From the NCBI RefSeq assembly GCF_044597725.1, contig NZ_CP139003.1:3534001-3598000 (forward strand): 64,000 bases of DNA, in the 5' to 3' direction. The position numbers and the translations under genes were made by a program. The notes below the pieces were generated by a model. The model made no database searches. It saw nothing but the letters and a program-made list of their open reading frames with translations, and was not told where the DNA came from. This document shows positions 35,108-44,654 of the stretch, piece after piece. The stretch's first letter is position 1. Every line of letters starts with the position of its first letter. This DNA is from Bermanella sp044597725. Its GTDB lineage: Bacteria; Pseudomonadota; Gammaproteobacteria; Pseudomonadales; Oceanobacteraceae.

Positions 35108-36133
35108 TTAAACCGCAGGTAAGGTGTCCATTGGCCAACGCGGATGAACGCTAATCTCTTCACTATCGCTCTGCCCCGCCAACATGCGCTGACAACCAGC
35201 ATAGGCAATCATGGCGCCGTTATCGGTGCAAAACTCGGGGCGAGGGTAAAACACACTGCCACCCAGTTTCTTCAACTCTTGCTGCAGCCGCTCTCTTAGA
35301 TATTTATTTGCACTTACACCACCGGCTATTACCAAGCGCTTACGGCCAGTTTCTTTTAACGCACGGCGGCATTTAATCACAAGGGTATCCACCGCGGCTT
35401 GTTCAAACGCCAAGGCGATATCGGCCTTGTCTTGCTCGGTTAAGCCTGATTCTTCGCGACATTGGGTAATGGTATTGCGGGCAAAGGTTTTTAAGCCACT
35501 AAAGGAAAAATCAAGACCGGGCCTATCGGTCATAGGGCGAGGGAATTTAAACCGCCCTTGAGTACCTTGCTGAGCAAGTTTGGCTATATGCGGGCCACCC
35601 GGATACGGTAAATCCATCATTTTTGCGGTTTTATCAAACGCCTCCCCGGCAGCATCGTCAATGCTTTCACCCAATAGCGCGTATTGGCCAATGCCTTTTA
35701 CATCCACCAACTGTGTGTGTCCGCCGCTCACTAGCAAAGCCACAAATGGAAACTCGGGGGCAGGGTCTTCTAATAAAGGTGCTAATAAGTGCCCTTCCAT
35801 ATGGTGCACGGCCAAAGTCGGAATGCCCCAACTCCATGCCAAGGCGCGACCTAAACACGCCCCCACTAATAACGCCCCTGCTAAGCCGGGCCCAGAGGTA
35901 TACGCTATGCCGTCGAGATCGTCGGCTTGCGTATTAGCCTCGGCCATAACCTGCTTAACCAAAGGAATGGCCTTCCGAATATGGTCTCGACTGGCCAGCT
36001 CGGGCACAACACCACCAAAAATGGCATGCATATCGACCTGACTGTACAATGCATGGGACAATAATCCCTGCTCACTGTCGTAGATAGCGATACCTGTTTC
36101 ATCACAACTGCTTTCTATGGCTAAAACCCGCAT
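35108..36133 (-). CDS. tsaD: tRNA N6-threonylcarbamoyladenosine transferase TsaD
   Basis: The start is the ATG at 36133, preceded by AGAGG; upstream in-frame codons lack a ribosome site. The 341-residue enzyme transfers threonylcarbamoyl to A37 of ANN-decoding tRNAs. It shows VLAIESSCDETGIAIYD, the metal-binding HMEGHLLAP, FVALLVSGGHTQLV and LVIAGGVSANKYLRERL. It is divergent from rpsU, a common arrangement in gammaproteobacteria. Confidence 0.96.
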   Translation of the reverse strand: MRVLAIESSCDETGIAIYDSEQGLLSHALYSQVDMHAIFGGVVPELASRDHIRKAIPLVKQVMAEANTQADDLDGIAYTSGPGLAGALLVGACLGRALAWSWGIPTLAVHHMEGHLLAPLLEDPAPEFPFVALLVSGGHTQLVDVKGIGQYALLGESIDDAAGEAFDKTAKMMDLPYPGGPHIAKLAQQGTQGRFKFPRPMTDRPGLDFSFSGLKTFARNTITQCREESGLTEQDKADIALAFEQAAVDTLVIKCRRALKETGRKRLVIAGGVSANKYLRERLQQELKKLGGSVFYPRPEFCTDNGAMIAYAGCQRMLAGQSDSEEISVHPRWPMDTLPAV

Positions 36134-36252
36134 GGCAACCTCTAAAAAATTTGCTGGCACATTCTACTCAGTGCTAGCACATTTAGCCAGAGGCCAGTAA
36201 ACTCGCGGCCTAACACATAAGCCCCTCGGTTTGGTCTATACTGGATTGGGTT

Positions 36253-36281
36253 TTGCATTTACCCCATAAAGCGAGTAGAAT
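36253..36281 (+). promoter_or_regulatory. Sigma-70 promoter of the rpsU-yqeY-dnaG-rpoD operon
   Basis: TTGCAT (36253) and TAGAAT (36276) are spaced by 17 bp. The leader to the rpsU start is about 130 bases, room for post-transcriptional control as known for macromolecular synthesis operons. No promoter is needed on the tsaD side from this element. Confidence 0.65.
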
Positions 36282-36417
36282 GCTGCGCCTCTGTAGGGTC
36301 TGGGTGGATAAAAACCGCTCAGAGCGAGAAACTTATTCTTAACAGCTGGTTGTCGAGGTATTTTATGCCCTGCAAGCCACCTGTTTAGTCAACCGATACA
36401 TAAAATAGGTAGATTGA

Positions 36418-36633
36418 ATGCCACAAGTTAAAGTAAAAGAAAACGAGCCATTTGACGTAGCACTACGTCGTTTTAAGCGTTCTTGCGAAAAAGCAGGCGT
36501 TTTATCTGAAGTACGTCGTCGCGAACAGTTTGAAAAGCCAACTGCTGAGCGTAAGCGCAAAAAAGCAGCTGCTGTTAAGCGTCACGCTAAAAAAGTTTCG
36601 CGTGAACAACGCAAAATGACTCGTCTTTACTAA
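36418..36633 (+). CDS. rpsU: 30S ribosomal protein bS21
   Basis: The 71-residue basic protein has the standard bS21 sequence (PFDVALRRFKRSCEKAGVL, REQFEKPTAERKRKKAA). It joins the 30S platform near the anti-Shine-Dalgarno helix. It is the first gene of the rpsU-yqeY-dnaG-rpoD group. Confidence 0.98.
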   Translation: MPQVKVKENEPFDVALRRFKRSCEKAGVLSEVRRREQFEKPTAERKRKKAAAVKRHAKKVSREQRKMTRLY

Positions 36634-36656
36634 TTACTACCATATAGAGACATATT

Positions 36657-37106
36657 ATGAGCGAAGGATTGGTTAACGAATTAAAAGCGGCTGTTAAAGA
36701 GTCAATGCGAGCAAAAGATAAAGCTCGCACTCAGGCCCTTCGTCTAATCCAAGCTGAGCTCAAACGTGTTGAAGTTGACGAACGCATCGAACTGGATGAC
36801 GCTCGTGTAATCGCCATTCTTGATAAAATGGTGAAGCAACGTCGCGACTCTATTAAGCAGTATGAAGACGCAGGCCGCTCTGAGCTTGCGGAAGTAGAGC
36901 ATTACGAAATCAGTGTCATCCAGGACTTCTTGCCAGAAGCCCTAACTGAGCAAGAACTAGCGGCCATTGTGGATAAAGCAGTGGCCGATAGCGGCGCCTC
37001 AGGCATGCAAGACATGGGTAAAGTAATGGCATTGGTAAAACCCCAGGCGCAAGGTCGTGCCGATATGGGTGCCATTAGCAAGTTAGTGAAAGATAAGCTG
37101 TCATAA
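36657..37106 (+). CDS. GatB/YqeY-domain protein
   Basis: The 149-residue helical protein resembles the tRNA-binding tail domain of GatB (KARTQALRLIQAELKRVEVD, YEISVIQDFLPEALTEQELA, GRADMGAISKLVK). Its own function is not well defined; a tRNA or aminoacyl-tRNA role is inferred from the domain. It lies between rpsU and dnaG as in many pseudomonad-like genomes. Confidence 0.92.
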   Translation: MSEGLVNELKAAVKESMRAKDKARTQALRLIQAELKRVEVDERIELDDARVIAILDKMVKQRRDSIKQYEDAGRSELAEVEHYEISVIQDFLPEALTEQELAAIVDKAVADSGASGMQDMGKVMALVKPQAQGRADMGAISKLVKDKLS

Positions 37107-37148
37107 ATGACTCGCTTTGCGTTTCGCTTTTTGGCAATCTAAGGGCCT

Positions 37149-39071
37149 ATGGCTGGCCGAATCCCCCAAACTTTTATAGACGATTTATTACACCGGGTTA
37201 ACATTGTTGACGTGGTAGACAGTCGTATTCGGCTTAAAAAGGCCGGCAAAAATCACAGCGCATGCTGCCCTTTCCACAGTGAAAAAACACCCTCTTTCAC
37301 GGTAAGCTCAGACAAACAGTTTTATTATTGCTTCGGCTGTGGCGCTAAAGGCAATGCCATTGGCTTTGTCATAGATTACGACCATGTGGACTTTCCCGAA
37401 GCCGTACAAATGCTGGCCGACACGGTTGGTTTAGAAGTCCCGAAAGAAGACATTACTCCCCAGCAAGCGCAAAAACAGCAAGAACGCACCAACCTTTACG
37501 AGCTAATGGGCAGTGCTAACGAGTTTTATCAACAACAATTACGCTTTCATGACCAACGCCAACCCTCAATCGATTACTTAAAAAAACGAGGGCTATCAGG
37601 CAAAGCAGCTAAATTTTTTAATATAGGCTTTGCCCCCGCTGGCTGGCAAAATTTGCAAAACGTACTGGCTAAAGACGACGAAAAACTAGAAGCCATGGTG
37701 AGCGCTGGCTTAACCATTCAAAACGATCAAGGCCGACACTACGACCGTTTTCGTAACCGTATTATGTTTCCCATTCGCGACGTTAGAGGTCGCACCATTG
37801 GGTTTGGTGCGCGTACCCTTGGGGATGAAAAGCCCAAATATTTAAACAGCCCAGAAACCCCAATCTTTAATAAGGGGCAAGAACTCTATGGTCTGTATGA
37901 ATGTCGCCAAATTCGCCAAACCTTAAAACGCTTTTTAGTGGTGGAAGGTTATATGGATGTGGTCGCCCTGCATGAATTTGGTATTCACTACGCCGTAGCC
38001 ACACTGGGCACCGCCACCAGTGAAACCCATTTACAAAAACTCTTTAAAATTGCCCCTGAAATTGTATTTTGCTTTGATGGCGACGAAGCAGGCCGACGTG
38101 CCGCAAAACGCGGGTTAGAGCTGGTATTACCCATTATCGAAGATGGCCAACAAATTCGCTTTATGTTCCTCCCCGAAGGGGAAGACCCAGACTCGCTGGT
38201 GCGCAAAGAAGGCAAAGACGGCTTTGAGTTACGCATGCAACACGCCAAAACCTTAAGTGACTTTTTAATAGAGACCTTAAAGCAAGAGATAGACGACCCA
38301 GAAAGCTTAGATGGCCGTGCCCGCTTAGCCTCACTGGCTGCACCTATGATTCGCCCAATTCCTGGCATCGCATTGAAAAGTTTATTTTGGCAAGATTTAG
38401 CCGAACACACCCATATTGCCGTAGACGACTTAAAACAAATGGGCGAACAGCAAGCGCAAACCCGCTTAGCTCCCGAGCCACAGCCGGTTACCAACAAAGC
38501 AGATACAGCTACAGAGCAAGGCCAAGCCGACCAGCACCCAGAAGATAACGAACCCAAACTGGTGAAAGCCGCTATTGCTATCTTGCTGCATGCCCCTGAT
38601 GCATTAGAAACATTTGGCGATACTGGGTTTTTACAAGAATTTAAAGGCCCCTATAGCACCTTATTACAACAGCTTATACGCGTATTAAAGCAACAGCCAC
38701 GACAAGATTTACTGGGGGTATTAAGCCTCTTAAATAAAGAAGTTGATGCCGAAGCCTACCGCCAATACAAAGCCTTGGCCGAATATCACAACAAACAAGA
38801 AGGGCACTTAGCCCAGCACCAAGTGGCCATGGACTGCCTCTCACAACTGCGCTTTAAGTCAGCCAAGCTGATAAAAGCACGGCTTATACGACAAGCATCT
38901 AAACTGGGTGGAATGCGAAACCTGAGCGAAGCGGATATGGGCTTATTCAACTGGGCAGCCGCCATAGTGGAATTAGACCTACTTCATACTAAGCTCACTA
39001 AAGCAGGCGGAAAAATGGACGCCCTAAGCCAAGAAGAACAGGCTAAATACCGCCAACTTACGGGCCAATAA
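37149..39071 (+). CDS. dnaG: DNA primase DnaG
   Basis: The 640-residue primase has an N-terminal CHC2 zinc domain (CCPFHSEKTPSF and YYCFGCGAKGN), the RNA polymerase core (RNRIMFPIRDVRGRTIGFGA), and a TOPRIM domain (VVEGYMDVVALHEF, FDGDEAGRRAAKRG). A C-terminal helicase-binding part follows an acidic, Gln-rich linker at about 435-470. It makes RNA primers at the replication fork and is recruited by DnaB. Confidence 0.97.
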   Translation: MAGRIPQTFIDDLLHRVNIVDVVDSRIRLKKAGKNHSACCPFHSEKTPSFTVSSDKQFYYCFGCGAKGNAIGFVIDYDHVDFPEAVQMLADTVGLEVPKEDITPQQAQKQQERTNLYELMGSANEFYQQQLRFHDQRQPSIDYLKKRGLSGKAAKFFNIGFAPAGWQNLQNVLAKDDEKLEAMVSAGLTIQNDQGRHYDRFRNRIMFPIRDVRGRTIGFGARTLGDEKPKYLNSPETPIFNKGQELYGLYECRQIRQTLKRFLVVEGYMDVVALHEFGIHYAVATLGTATSETHLQKLFKIAPEIVFCFDGDEAGRRAAKRGLELVLPIIEDGQQIRFMFLPEGEDPDSLVRKEGKDGFELRMQHAKTLSDFLIETLKQEIDDPESLDGRARLASLAAPMIRPIPGIALKSLFWQDLAEHTHIAVDDLKQMGEQQAQTRLAPEPQPVTNKADTATEQGQADQHPEDNEPKLVKAAIAILLHAPDALETFGDTGFLQEFKGPYSTLLQQLIRVLKQQPRQDLLGVLSLLNKEVDAEAYRQYKALAEYHNKQEGHLAQHQVAMDCLSQLRFKSAKLIKARLIRQASKLGGMRNLSEADMGLFNWAAAIVELDLLHTKLTKAGGKMDALSQEEQAKYRQLTGQ

Positions 39072-39207
39072 GCAACCAAGCCACTTGAAGCTGCTTTTTT
39101 TGCCCCCATTATGATACACACACGCAAACAGCGCTGGATAAGCAATAGACAAATCACTATAATTGCGGGTTCGATTCGCGCTAGGTACAGGACAACACAG
39201 GGTATTT

Positions 39208-41040
39208 ATGGCCGTCACACAACAGTCCCGTCTGAAAGAACTCATTGCCAAAGGTAAAGAGCAAGGTTATTTAACGTATGCCCAGGTAAACGATCACCTA
39301 CCAGATGATATCGCTACTCCCGAGCAGGTAGAAGACATCATTCGCATGATTAACGATATCGGCATCACCGTGTCTGAAGTGGCACCGGATGCAGATGAGT
39401 TAAACATGGGTGAAATGACCACCGATGAAGCCGCCATCGAGGAAGCCGCTGCCGCATTAGCCGCAGTTGAAACCGACGTTGGCCGCACCACCGACCCAGT
39501 GCGTATGTATATGCGTGAAATGGGTACCGTAGAACTATTAACCCGCGAGGGTGAAATTGTTATTGCTAAACGAATAGAAGAAGGTATTCGTGAAGTAATG
39601 GCAGCGCTATCTTATTTCCCCGGTGCCGTACGTAAAGTACTGGATGCCGTAGAAGAATCCATGGCCGACGAAGAAATTAACCGTCTGGGCGATGTATTTA
39701 ACGGATTTATCGACGCCACCGATGACGACCCAGAGCCGGCCACGCCTATTTCTCAGGCACCTGAGAAAAAGGAAGACGCTGTTGATGCCGCCGCCGATGA
39801 CTCCGATGACGACGAAGCAGCCCCTTCTGGCCCAGACCCAGAAGAAGTTAAACGCCGCATGGCTGATATTGAAAAGCAGCTAGCCAAAGTTGATAAAGCC
39901 ATCGAAAAACATGGCCGTGGCAGCAAACAAGCCGACAAAGAAGGTCTAGCCCTTGCAGAGCTATTTGCACCTATTAAGCTATCGCCAAAATACTTTGACG
40001 AATTAGTGGGCACAGCTCGCGACAACCTAGATTTTATTCGCGTACAAGAACGTCAAATTATGATGATTTGTGTACGTAAAGCGAAAATTAAGCGCCAAGA
40101 ATTTATTAAGTCGTTCCAAGGCAACGAAGGTAAAGACGAATGGGTTGAAGAACTTGCCAACTCAGGCAAAGACTACAGCGATGCCATTGTTAACCACAGC
40201 TACGACCTAAAACGTGCCCAGAAAAAGATTCGCCAAGTACAGCAGCGTGTTGGCCTAGATATTTCGGATATTAAAGAAATTAACCGCCGCGTAAGCATCG
40301 GTGAAGCCCGTGCTCGTCGTGCGAAAAAAGAAATGGTAGAAGCCAACCTACGTTTGGTTATCTCCATTGCTAAGAAATATACCAACCGTGGTTTGCAGTT
40401 CTTGGACTTAATTCAAGAAGGTAACATCGGCCTAATGAAGGCGGTAGATAAGTTTGAATACCGTCGTGGTTATAAATTCTCGACCTACGCCACATGGTGG
40501 ATTCGTCAGGCTATAACCCGTTCGATTGCCGACCAAGCTCGTACTATTCGTATTCCGGTACACATGATTGAAACCATCAACAAGCTAAACCGAGTTAGCC
40601 GTCAGATGCTTCAAGAAATGGGCCGCGAAGCGACACCGGAAGAGCTGGCCGAGCGCATGGATATGCCAGAAGACAAGATTCGTAAAGTATTGAAGATTGC
40701 CAAAGAGCCTATCTCTATGGAAACCCCAATTGGGGATGACGAAGATAGCCACTTAGGCGACTTCATCGAAGATGTGAATGGCCATAGCCCTATTGATACC
40801 GCAACCGAGACCGGCCTAACCGACGCTACACGCGGCGTGTTAAGCGGCCTAACCGCGCGCGAAAGCAAAGTATTGCGCATGCGCTTTGGTATCGACATGA
40901 ACACAGACCACACATTAGAAGAAGTAGGTAAGCAATTTGACGTAACCCGTGAACGGATTCGTCAGATTGAAGCGAAAGCCTTGCGTAAACTGCGTCACCC
41001 AAGTCGCAGCGATCACTTGCGTTCGTTCTTAGATGAATAA
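39208..41040 (+). CDS. rpoD: RNA polymerase primary sigma factor RpoD
   Basis: I choose the ATG at 39208 (product starting MAVTQQSRLKELI). An earlier in-frame TTG at 39163 would add residues unlike the family. The 610-residue protein has region 1.1 (about 1-80), region 1.2 (DPVRMYMREMGTVELLTREG), and an acidic non-conserved insert at about 170-215. Region 2 contains LRLVISIAKKYTNRGLQFLD and YATWWIRQAITRSIADQART, region 3 follows, and region 4 is TLEEVGKQFDVTRERIRQIE. It is the housekeeping sigma factor and ends the operon, with a terminator behind it. Confidence 0.98.
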   Translation: MAVTQQSRLKELIAKGKEQGYLTYAQVNDHLPDDIATPEQVEDIIRMINDIGITVSEVAPDADELNMGEMTTDEAAIEEAAAALAAVETDVGRTTDPVRMYMREMGTVELLTREGEIVIAKRIEEGIREVMAALSYFPGAVRKVLDAVEESMADEEINRLGDVFNGFIDATDDDPEPATPISQAPEKKEDAVDAAADDSDDDEAAPSGPDPEEVKRRMADIEKQLAKVDKAIEKHGRGSKQADKEGLALAELFAPIKLSPKYFDELVGTARDNLDFIRVQERQIMMICVRKAKIKRQEFIKSFQGNEGKDEWVEELANSGKDYSDAIVNHSYDLKRAQKKIRQVQQRVGLDISDIKEINRRVSIGEARARRAKKEMVEANLRLVISIAKKYTNRGLQFLDLIQEGNIGLMKAVDKFEYRRGYKFSTYATWWIRQAITRSIADQARTIRIPVHMIETINKLNRVSRQMLQEMGREATPEELAERMDMPEDKIRKVLKIAKEPISMETPIGDDEDSHLGDFIEDVNGHSPIDTATETGLTDATRGVLSGLTARESKVLRMRFGIDMNTDHTLEEVGKQFDVTRERIRQIEAKALRKLRHPSRSDHLRSFLDE

Positions 41041-41073
41041 AAACATCTAAAAATCATAGACTTACCCCTATGC

Positions 41074-41112
41074 AAAAAGAGCTAAGGACTTTATAATCCC
41101 TAGCTCTTTTTT
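41074..41112 (+). terminator. Terminator of the rpoD operon
   Basis: AAAAAGAGCTA pairs with TAGCTCTTTTTT, with a partly paired interior of 16 bases, and the stem runs into six T residues. It lies 34 bp past the rpoD stop. Confidence 0.85.
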
Positions 41113-41290
41113 ATGCCTACCCGAACTGGGTAAATATTAGAGAAAAGAACCGAATTGTTTATCTCTTGAACAATTCACTCTGCAATGATTACGCAGAGAT
41201 TTATTACTTGAGCAAGGCGAACCGCAGGAAGTGTACGTACTGTACACGACGAGGATTCAACAAAGCTCAAGGAATAAAGATCAAGTAAAA

Positions 41291-41367
41291 GGGCCCATAG
41301 CTCAGTTGGTTAGAGCGCTCGACTCATAATCGATCGGTCGCAGGTTCAAGTCCTGCTGGGCCCACCA
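41291..41367 (+). tRNA. tRNA-Ile2 (CAU anticodon, lysidine type)
   Basis: The 77-base cloverleaf has acceptor arms GGGCCCA and TGGGCCC, D arm GCTC...GAGC, anticodon loop CTCATAA between CTCGA and TCGAT, T arm GCAGG-TTCAAGT-CCTGC, and an encoded CCA end. CAU could mean Met or Ile2. The C4-G69 and C5-G68 acceptor pairs and the CGA-CTCATAA-TCG anticodon stem match Ile2 rather than elongator Met, so TilS should convert C34 to lysidine. It has no strong promoter of its own that I can see. It marks the edge of the Tn7-like element that starts 22 bases later. Confidence 0.92.
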
Positions 41368-41388
41368 TTTCTTGACTATCAAGATTAG

Positions 41389-41414
41389 TGTTCGTTAAAG
41401 CATAACTTGGCCAA
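41389..41414 (+). repeat. Left terminal inverted repeat of the Tn7-like element
   Basis: It starts TGTTCG and continues into ATAACTTGGCCAA, probably the outermost TnsB site. A second GGCCA-containing word (ATGGCCACATTATGGTATAG at 41416-41435) lies just inside and resembles CTGGCCATATTATGGTTAAA of the right end. Confidence 0.82.
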
Positions 41415-42217
41415 GATGGCCACATTATGGTATAGCGTATACTTATCGTGACCACCCGCCCAAACCGAGACTAAACCTTAAAAACACATCTTATTTCAGT
41501 CCATTTAACCAACCAAATAACACGTTACCACCGGTAAATTGACAGCTTTATATCCCGGCATTCCCTTCATCACTTAAGCCTGAAGGGAAAGATCTAGCGA
41601 AAATGCTTGACTGCTTCCATACCCTTTCTACTGCCTATGCTCATGCAGATGAAATCATTTATAGAAACAATATATACCCAGCCTCCCCTGACGCAATGGT
41701 CACTCAAGGCTTCACACATAATACCAAAGTGACATAATCTGAAATTACGACACATTTTCGTCAACTCTAACCTTGGATGGAAGAGCTTTAACTCTAAATT
41801 ATTGGTTGATAGTGTAACAATATGATAGGAAGCTCATATTTTATTGTTTTTCACTGGTAAAATCCTGTACTCCTTTGATGTAAACCCATACGTATCTCTA
41901 TGTATAACAAAAGCGGGGCTTCGCATCAGTTGTTACTCAAATGGGGTATTTACAGTCTATTAATAAATATCGACCGTCATTAATGGAACATTGCTTTGAG
42001 ATAGATATGCTTGAGGTGCTTAGATGACAACCCTATAGAAGTCGAGATAGAAGTGAGTTTTATCCTTTTCTGCTTATTGATAGTGCACTTGGCAGAGGAG
42101 TGGAAATCGCGATGAAATATTTTATGATTACTACTTAACTTGACAGTATCCCCACACATTTTAATAAATCACACCAGTATTAGCTGGCGAGCTTTTCCAG
42201 TAGCCATTAAATTGCCG
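41415..42217. other. Left-end non-coding region of the transposon
   Basis: About 800 bp without a supported gene. It should hold further transposase binding sites. A short open stretch at 41603-41737 (44 residues from MLDCFHTLST) reads like the tail of a lost protein, with an open frame back to about 41543, but I recognise no family. A 25-bp word at 41931-41955 (TGTTACTCAAATGGGG...) recurs at 55443-55467 with two changes and may be the end of an old insertion sequence. Confidence 0.5.
41931..41955 (+). repeat. 25-bp repeat shared with 55443-55467
   Basis: The two copies agree at 23 of 25 positions and have the same orientation. The second lies exactly at the break point of an hsdM remnant. 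An insertion-sequence end or recombination scar is plausible; I cannot name a family. Confidence 0.5.
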
Positions 42218-43075
42218 TTATGCACATTTCTCTATATTTAGGCTTTCCAGATGTTTTATTCCACGGCTATGAATTAGGAGCTCAGTTCCTTTACGTTTAG
42301 TTTGAACGGAATAATTTAGATTAAAATTATACTGTCTGCTGGGAGGATAGAGAGATTTTATTTCATTAGCATTATCATATGTCAATATCCATTTTGTTTT
42401 TAGTGATTTAATACATTTGGCAACATCCTTATGATCTTTTTTATCATAAAAACTGGAATATAGGCTTGATCCTTTTGAAAAATATGGTGGATCAATACAA
42501 AATAGTGAGTTTTTAGGTAGATCTCCATCAATATCCTTCATAAAGTCAACTGCATCTTTATTGTACAAATGAATTCTGTGGCTAAACTGTTTGATCTTAT
42601 TTAGTTTTTCAATCGCAGTTTTTTTCGTAAACCTGCAGTCAATTTTATACTTTCCAGTTTGATCTACCCCGCCAATAACACCCCCGCTGATGATGCCAGA
42701 TCGATTTGTTCTGTTTAGAAAGAATGCTGCAAAACCGACTTCGAAAATAGAGTGATCTTCGATATTTCTGGAAATTTCTTTCTGTCGATGCCATTCATCA
42801 AGAGTTATATCTATGCTCTTAATTTTGTCGACAAAATCATCGGTAAAATTTAGAGCGGAATACCAAAAGCTCCAGATTAATGGGTCAAAATCATTTAGAT
42901 GAATATCTGAAACTAGCCGTCTATAAAGAAGATTTAAAGCTAGCCCCCCGCCCCCAGCATATGGCTCGATATATTGGCAATGCTGTAATTTATTATTAAT
43001 GATTACATCCGTTAACATTGGGGCTATTGAGGCTTTACCGCCTGGATAACGCAATAGGGAGTATGTCTGTGGCAT
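42218..43075 (-). CDS. Dam-type (D12 class) DNA adenine N6-methyltransferase
   Basis: The 285-residue enzyme shows the D12 pattern: SAM-binding LLRYPGGKASIAP and YIEPYAGGGGLALN, the family-typical FFLNRTNRSGI, and the catalytic FCIDPPYF (DPPY). It would methylate adenine in a short target sequence; the target cannot be told. It follows the ParB-like gene by 58 bp on the same strand. No restriction endonuclease is visible beside it, so it may protect DNA from the ParB-like/ATPase module or mark DNA for regulation. The GC content is well below that of the core genes. Confidence 0.88.
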   Translation of the reverse strand: MPQTYSLLRYPGGKASIAPMLTDVIINNKLQHCQYIEPYAGGGGLALNLLYRRLVSDIHLNDFDPLIWSFWYSALNFTDDFVDKIKSIDITLDEWHRQKEISRNIEDHSIFEVGFAAFFLNRTNRSGIISGGVIGGVDQTGKYKIDCRFTKKTAIEKLNKIKQFSHRIHLYNKDAVDFMKDIDGDLPKNSLFCIDPPYFSKGSSLYSSFYDKKDHKDVAKCIKSLKTKWILTYDNANEIKSLYPPSRQYNFNLNYSVQTKRKGTELLIHSRGIKHLESLNIEKCA

Positions 43076-43133
43076 AAATAATCCTCATTTAATGCCATCT
43101 ATTTTATATCAGGCAGAGAGCTTTGGCCATAGC

Positions 43134-44654
43134 TCAGGCGTCGTTTTTATTGCTTGCTAACTTGTCTAACATTTTGATAGTAAGTGGCTCAATTGTTGCA
43201 AAATCTATAGCTAATTGATTTGCTGAATCGACATAATATTTACCACTATGTTTGACACTATTAACGAATTGAGCAAGATTATGACTAGCATTTTTTAGAT
43301 CCATACGTTCAATCTTAGGGAATAAATCGTTAATTATTTGATTTAGATAAGCTTCTAACCCCTGATTATATTTGGATCCTCCATATTGCTGAGCTAAGGC
43401 TTCGAAAAACATCCAGACCCCAGAATACATTAAAGATGGGTGCTTATTCAGTGAAACTGTACAGATTGATTTATATAGTGAGGATAATTTTGGATCTGCC
43501 AATGCATTTAATCTGTTGATTATTTCCTTTGAAGGTGGTATACGACTCTGTCTAGTATGTGATAAATCCAGGTCTGAAAGATCACTAGGGTCAACGTAGT
43601 TTTCACCATTAGATTGCTCGCTATCTGATTGTTTTATACTTGGATTGCCAAAAGAATCAGCTGCCAAGCTAGAATCTGAATTGGTAGTATCCGCATGAGA
43701 AGGAGGTTGAGTTTGGTCTGCGGTTATGGGGAGCGCATTATCACTATCATCCCTTTCAGAAGTGGCGCTATGCCCACCAGATGCGCTTGGAGTACTGCCA
43801 GAATTCCAAGTTGGTATGCCTTTTGGTCTTGGTTCGAGAAAGGATTCTTTTTCAGTAATTTTAGGTGCTAAATTTTCCGATATTAAGTGGTTTGCATAAT
43901 TCTCAATATCTAATTTCTTTGTACGCGAATGGACCCCAAATTCTTTCGATTGATCATTATCGATCAAATCGCTCAAAAATCGATAAAGAATTGACTCGAA
44001 TTCAAGATGCGAACAAGCAATCCTAACACGTTTATTGGGTCTTCTAGATCGAATTCCCATTGTATTTCTAAACTTGTTATTACCTAGATACCTTGATGCG
44101 GTTGTTAAGCTGGCTTTTTTCTCCGAACAATCAAGTCTGAGGTATTTTTTAGCGTACTCAAACAAAGCAAGTGATAGAGAGTTATCATTAGGTTTTTCAA
44201 AAATATCACTTGCTCTTGTTTTTTGAATAGAATTCCAGCTTTTTAATCCTATGCCTCCTGATAGTCCGCTGTGTCTTCTATCTATCCAAACCCTTGCTTC
44301 TTCTCTGCTTTTAGCGAGTGCACACTCAATGGAGTCTGGAACTTTATCTTTATTTATCTGGGTCAGCACAGGTCTTATACTTATAGGTGCCAGCATTGGA
44401 TTGTGTAACAGGATGAGAGAGCAAACGCGCCTGTTACCTTCTAATACAATGTATTTCTCAGAATTTTCATCATACATGACAATTGGTTTTTCTATTGGAC
44501 TTAAACCATTCACAGCAATATCACTTGCCAAGGACTTAACTTGATCATCTTTCACAAGTGCAGCTATTTGCTCTTCCTGAGTTTCAACCGGATCATGCCT
44601 AGGGTTCTTGACATCAAGGAGTAAGTCTGCAATTTGTATAAGATATGTTTCCAT
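43134..44654 (-). CDS. ParB/Srx-fold N-terminal domain protein with large C-terminal extension
   Basis: The 506-residue protein opens with a ParB-like domain (about 1-110): a DVKNPRHDP start and YIVLEGNRRVCSLIL, the GxxRR-type motif seen in ParB, sulfiredoxin and DNA-modification DndB relatives. A helical part follows to about 270. A low-complexity Ser/Asp/Gln linker covers about 285-385, and a helical C-terminal domain starts at about 395. No partition ParA is near, so plasmid-type segregation is unlikely. Such proteins occur with methylases and ATPases in defence islands. It probably acts with the Dam-like enzyme downstream; the function is inferred. Confidence 0.7.
   Translation of the reverse strand: METYLIQIADLLLDVKNPRHDPVETQEEQIAALVKDDQVKSLASDIAVNGLSPIEKPIVMYDENSEKYIVLEGNRRVCSLILLHNPMLAPISIRPVLTQINKDKVPDSIECALAKSREEARVWIDRRHSGLSGGIGLKSWNSIQKTRASDIFEKPNDNSLSLALFEYAKKYLRLDCSEKKASLTTASRYLGNNKFRNTMGIRSRRPNKRVRIACSHLEFESILYRFLSDLIDNDQSKEFGVHSRTKKLDIENYANHLISENLAPKITEKESFLEPRPKGIPTWNSGSTPSASGGHSATSERDDSDNALPITADQTQPPSHADTTNSDSSLAADSFGNPSIKQSDSEQSNGENYVDPSDLSDLDLSHTRQSRIPPSKEIINRLNALADPKLSSLYKSICTVSLNKHPSLMYSGVWMFFEALAQQYGGSKYNQGLEAYLNQIINDLFPKIERMDLKNASHNLAQFVNSVKHSGKYYVDSANQLAIDFATIEPLTIKMLDKLASNKNDA

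Noticed and set aside
39163..39207. TTG start extending rpoD by 15 residues
   Set aside because: The extra residues are unlike RpoD N-termini and the ATG at 39208 gives the standard start.
41291..41367. Elongator tRNA-Met reading of the CAU tRNA
   Set aside because: Acceptor pairs C4-G69 and C5-G68 and the anticodon stem match tRNA-Ile2; modification cannot be seen, so some doubt remains.
41603..41737. 44-codon frame near the left end
   Set aside because: It looks protein-like but has no family and no clear start; noted only as a possible relic.
43134..44654. Plasmid partition ParB
   Set aside because: No ParA, no parS-like repeats and no replication gene nearby; only the ParB-like fold is shared.
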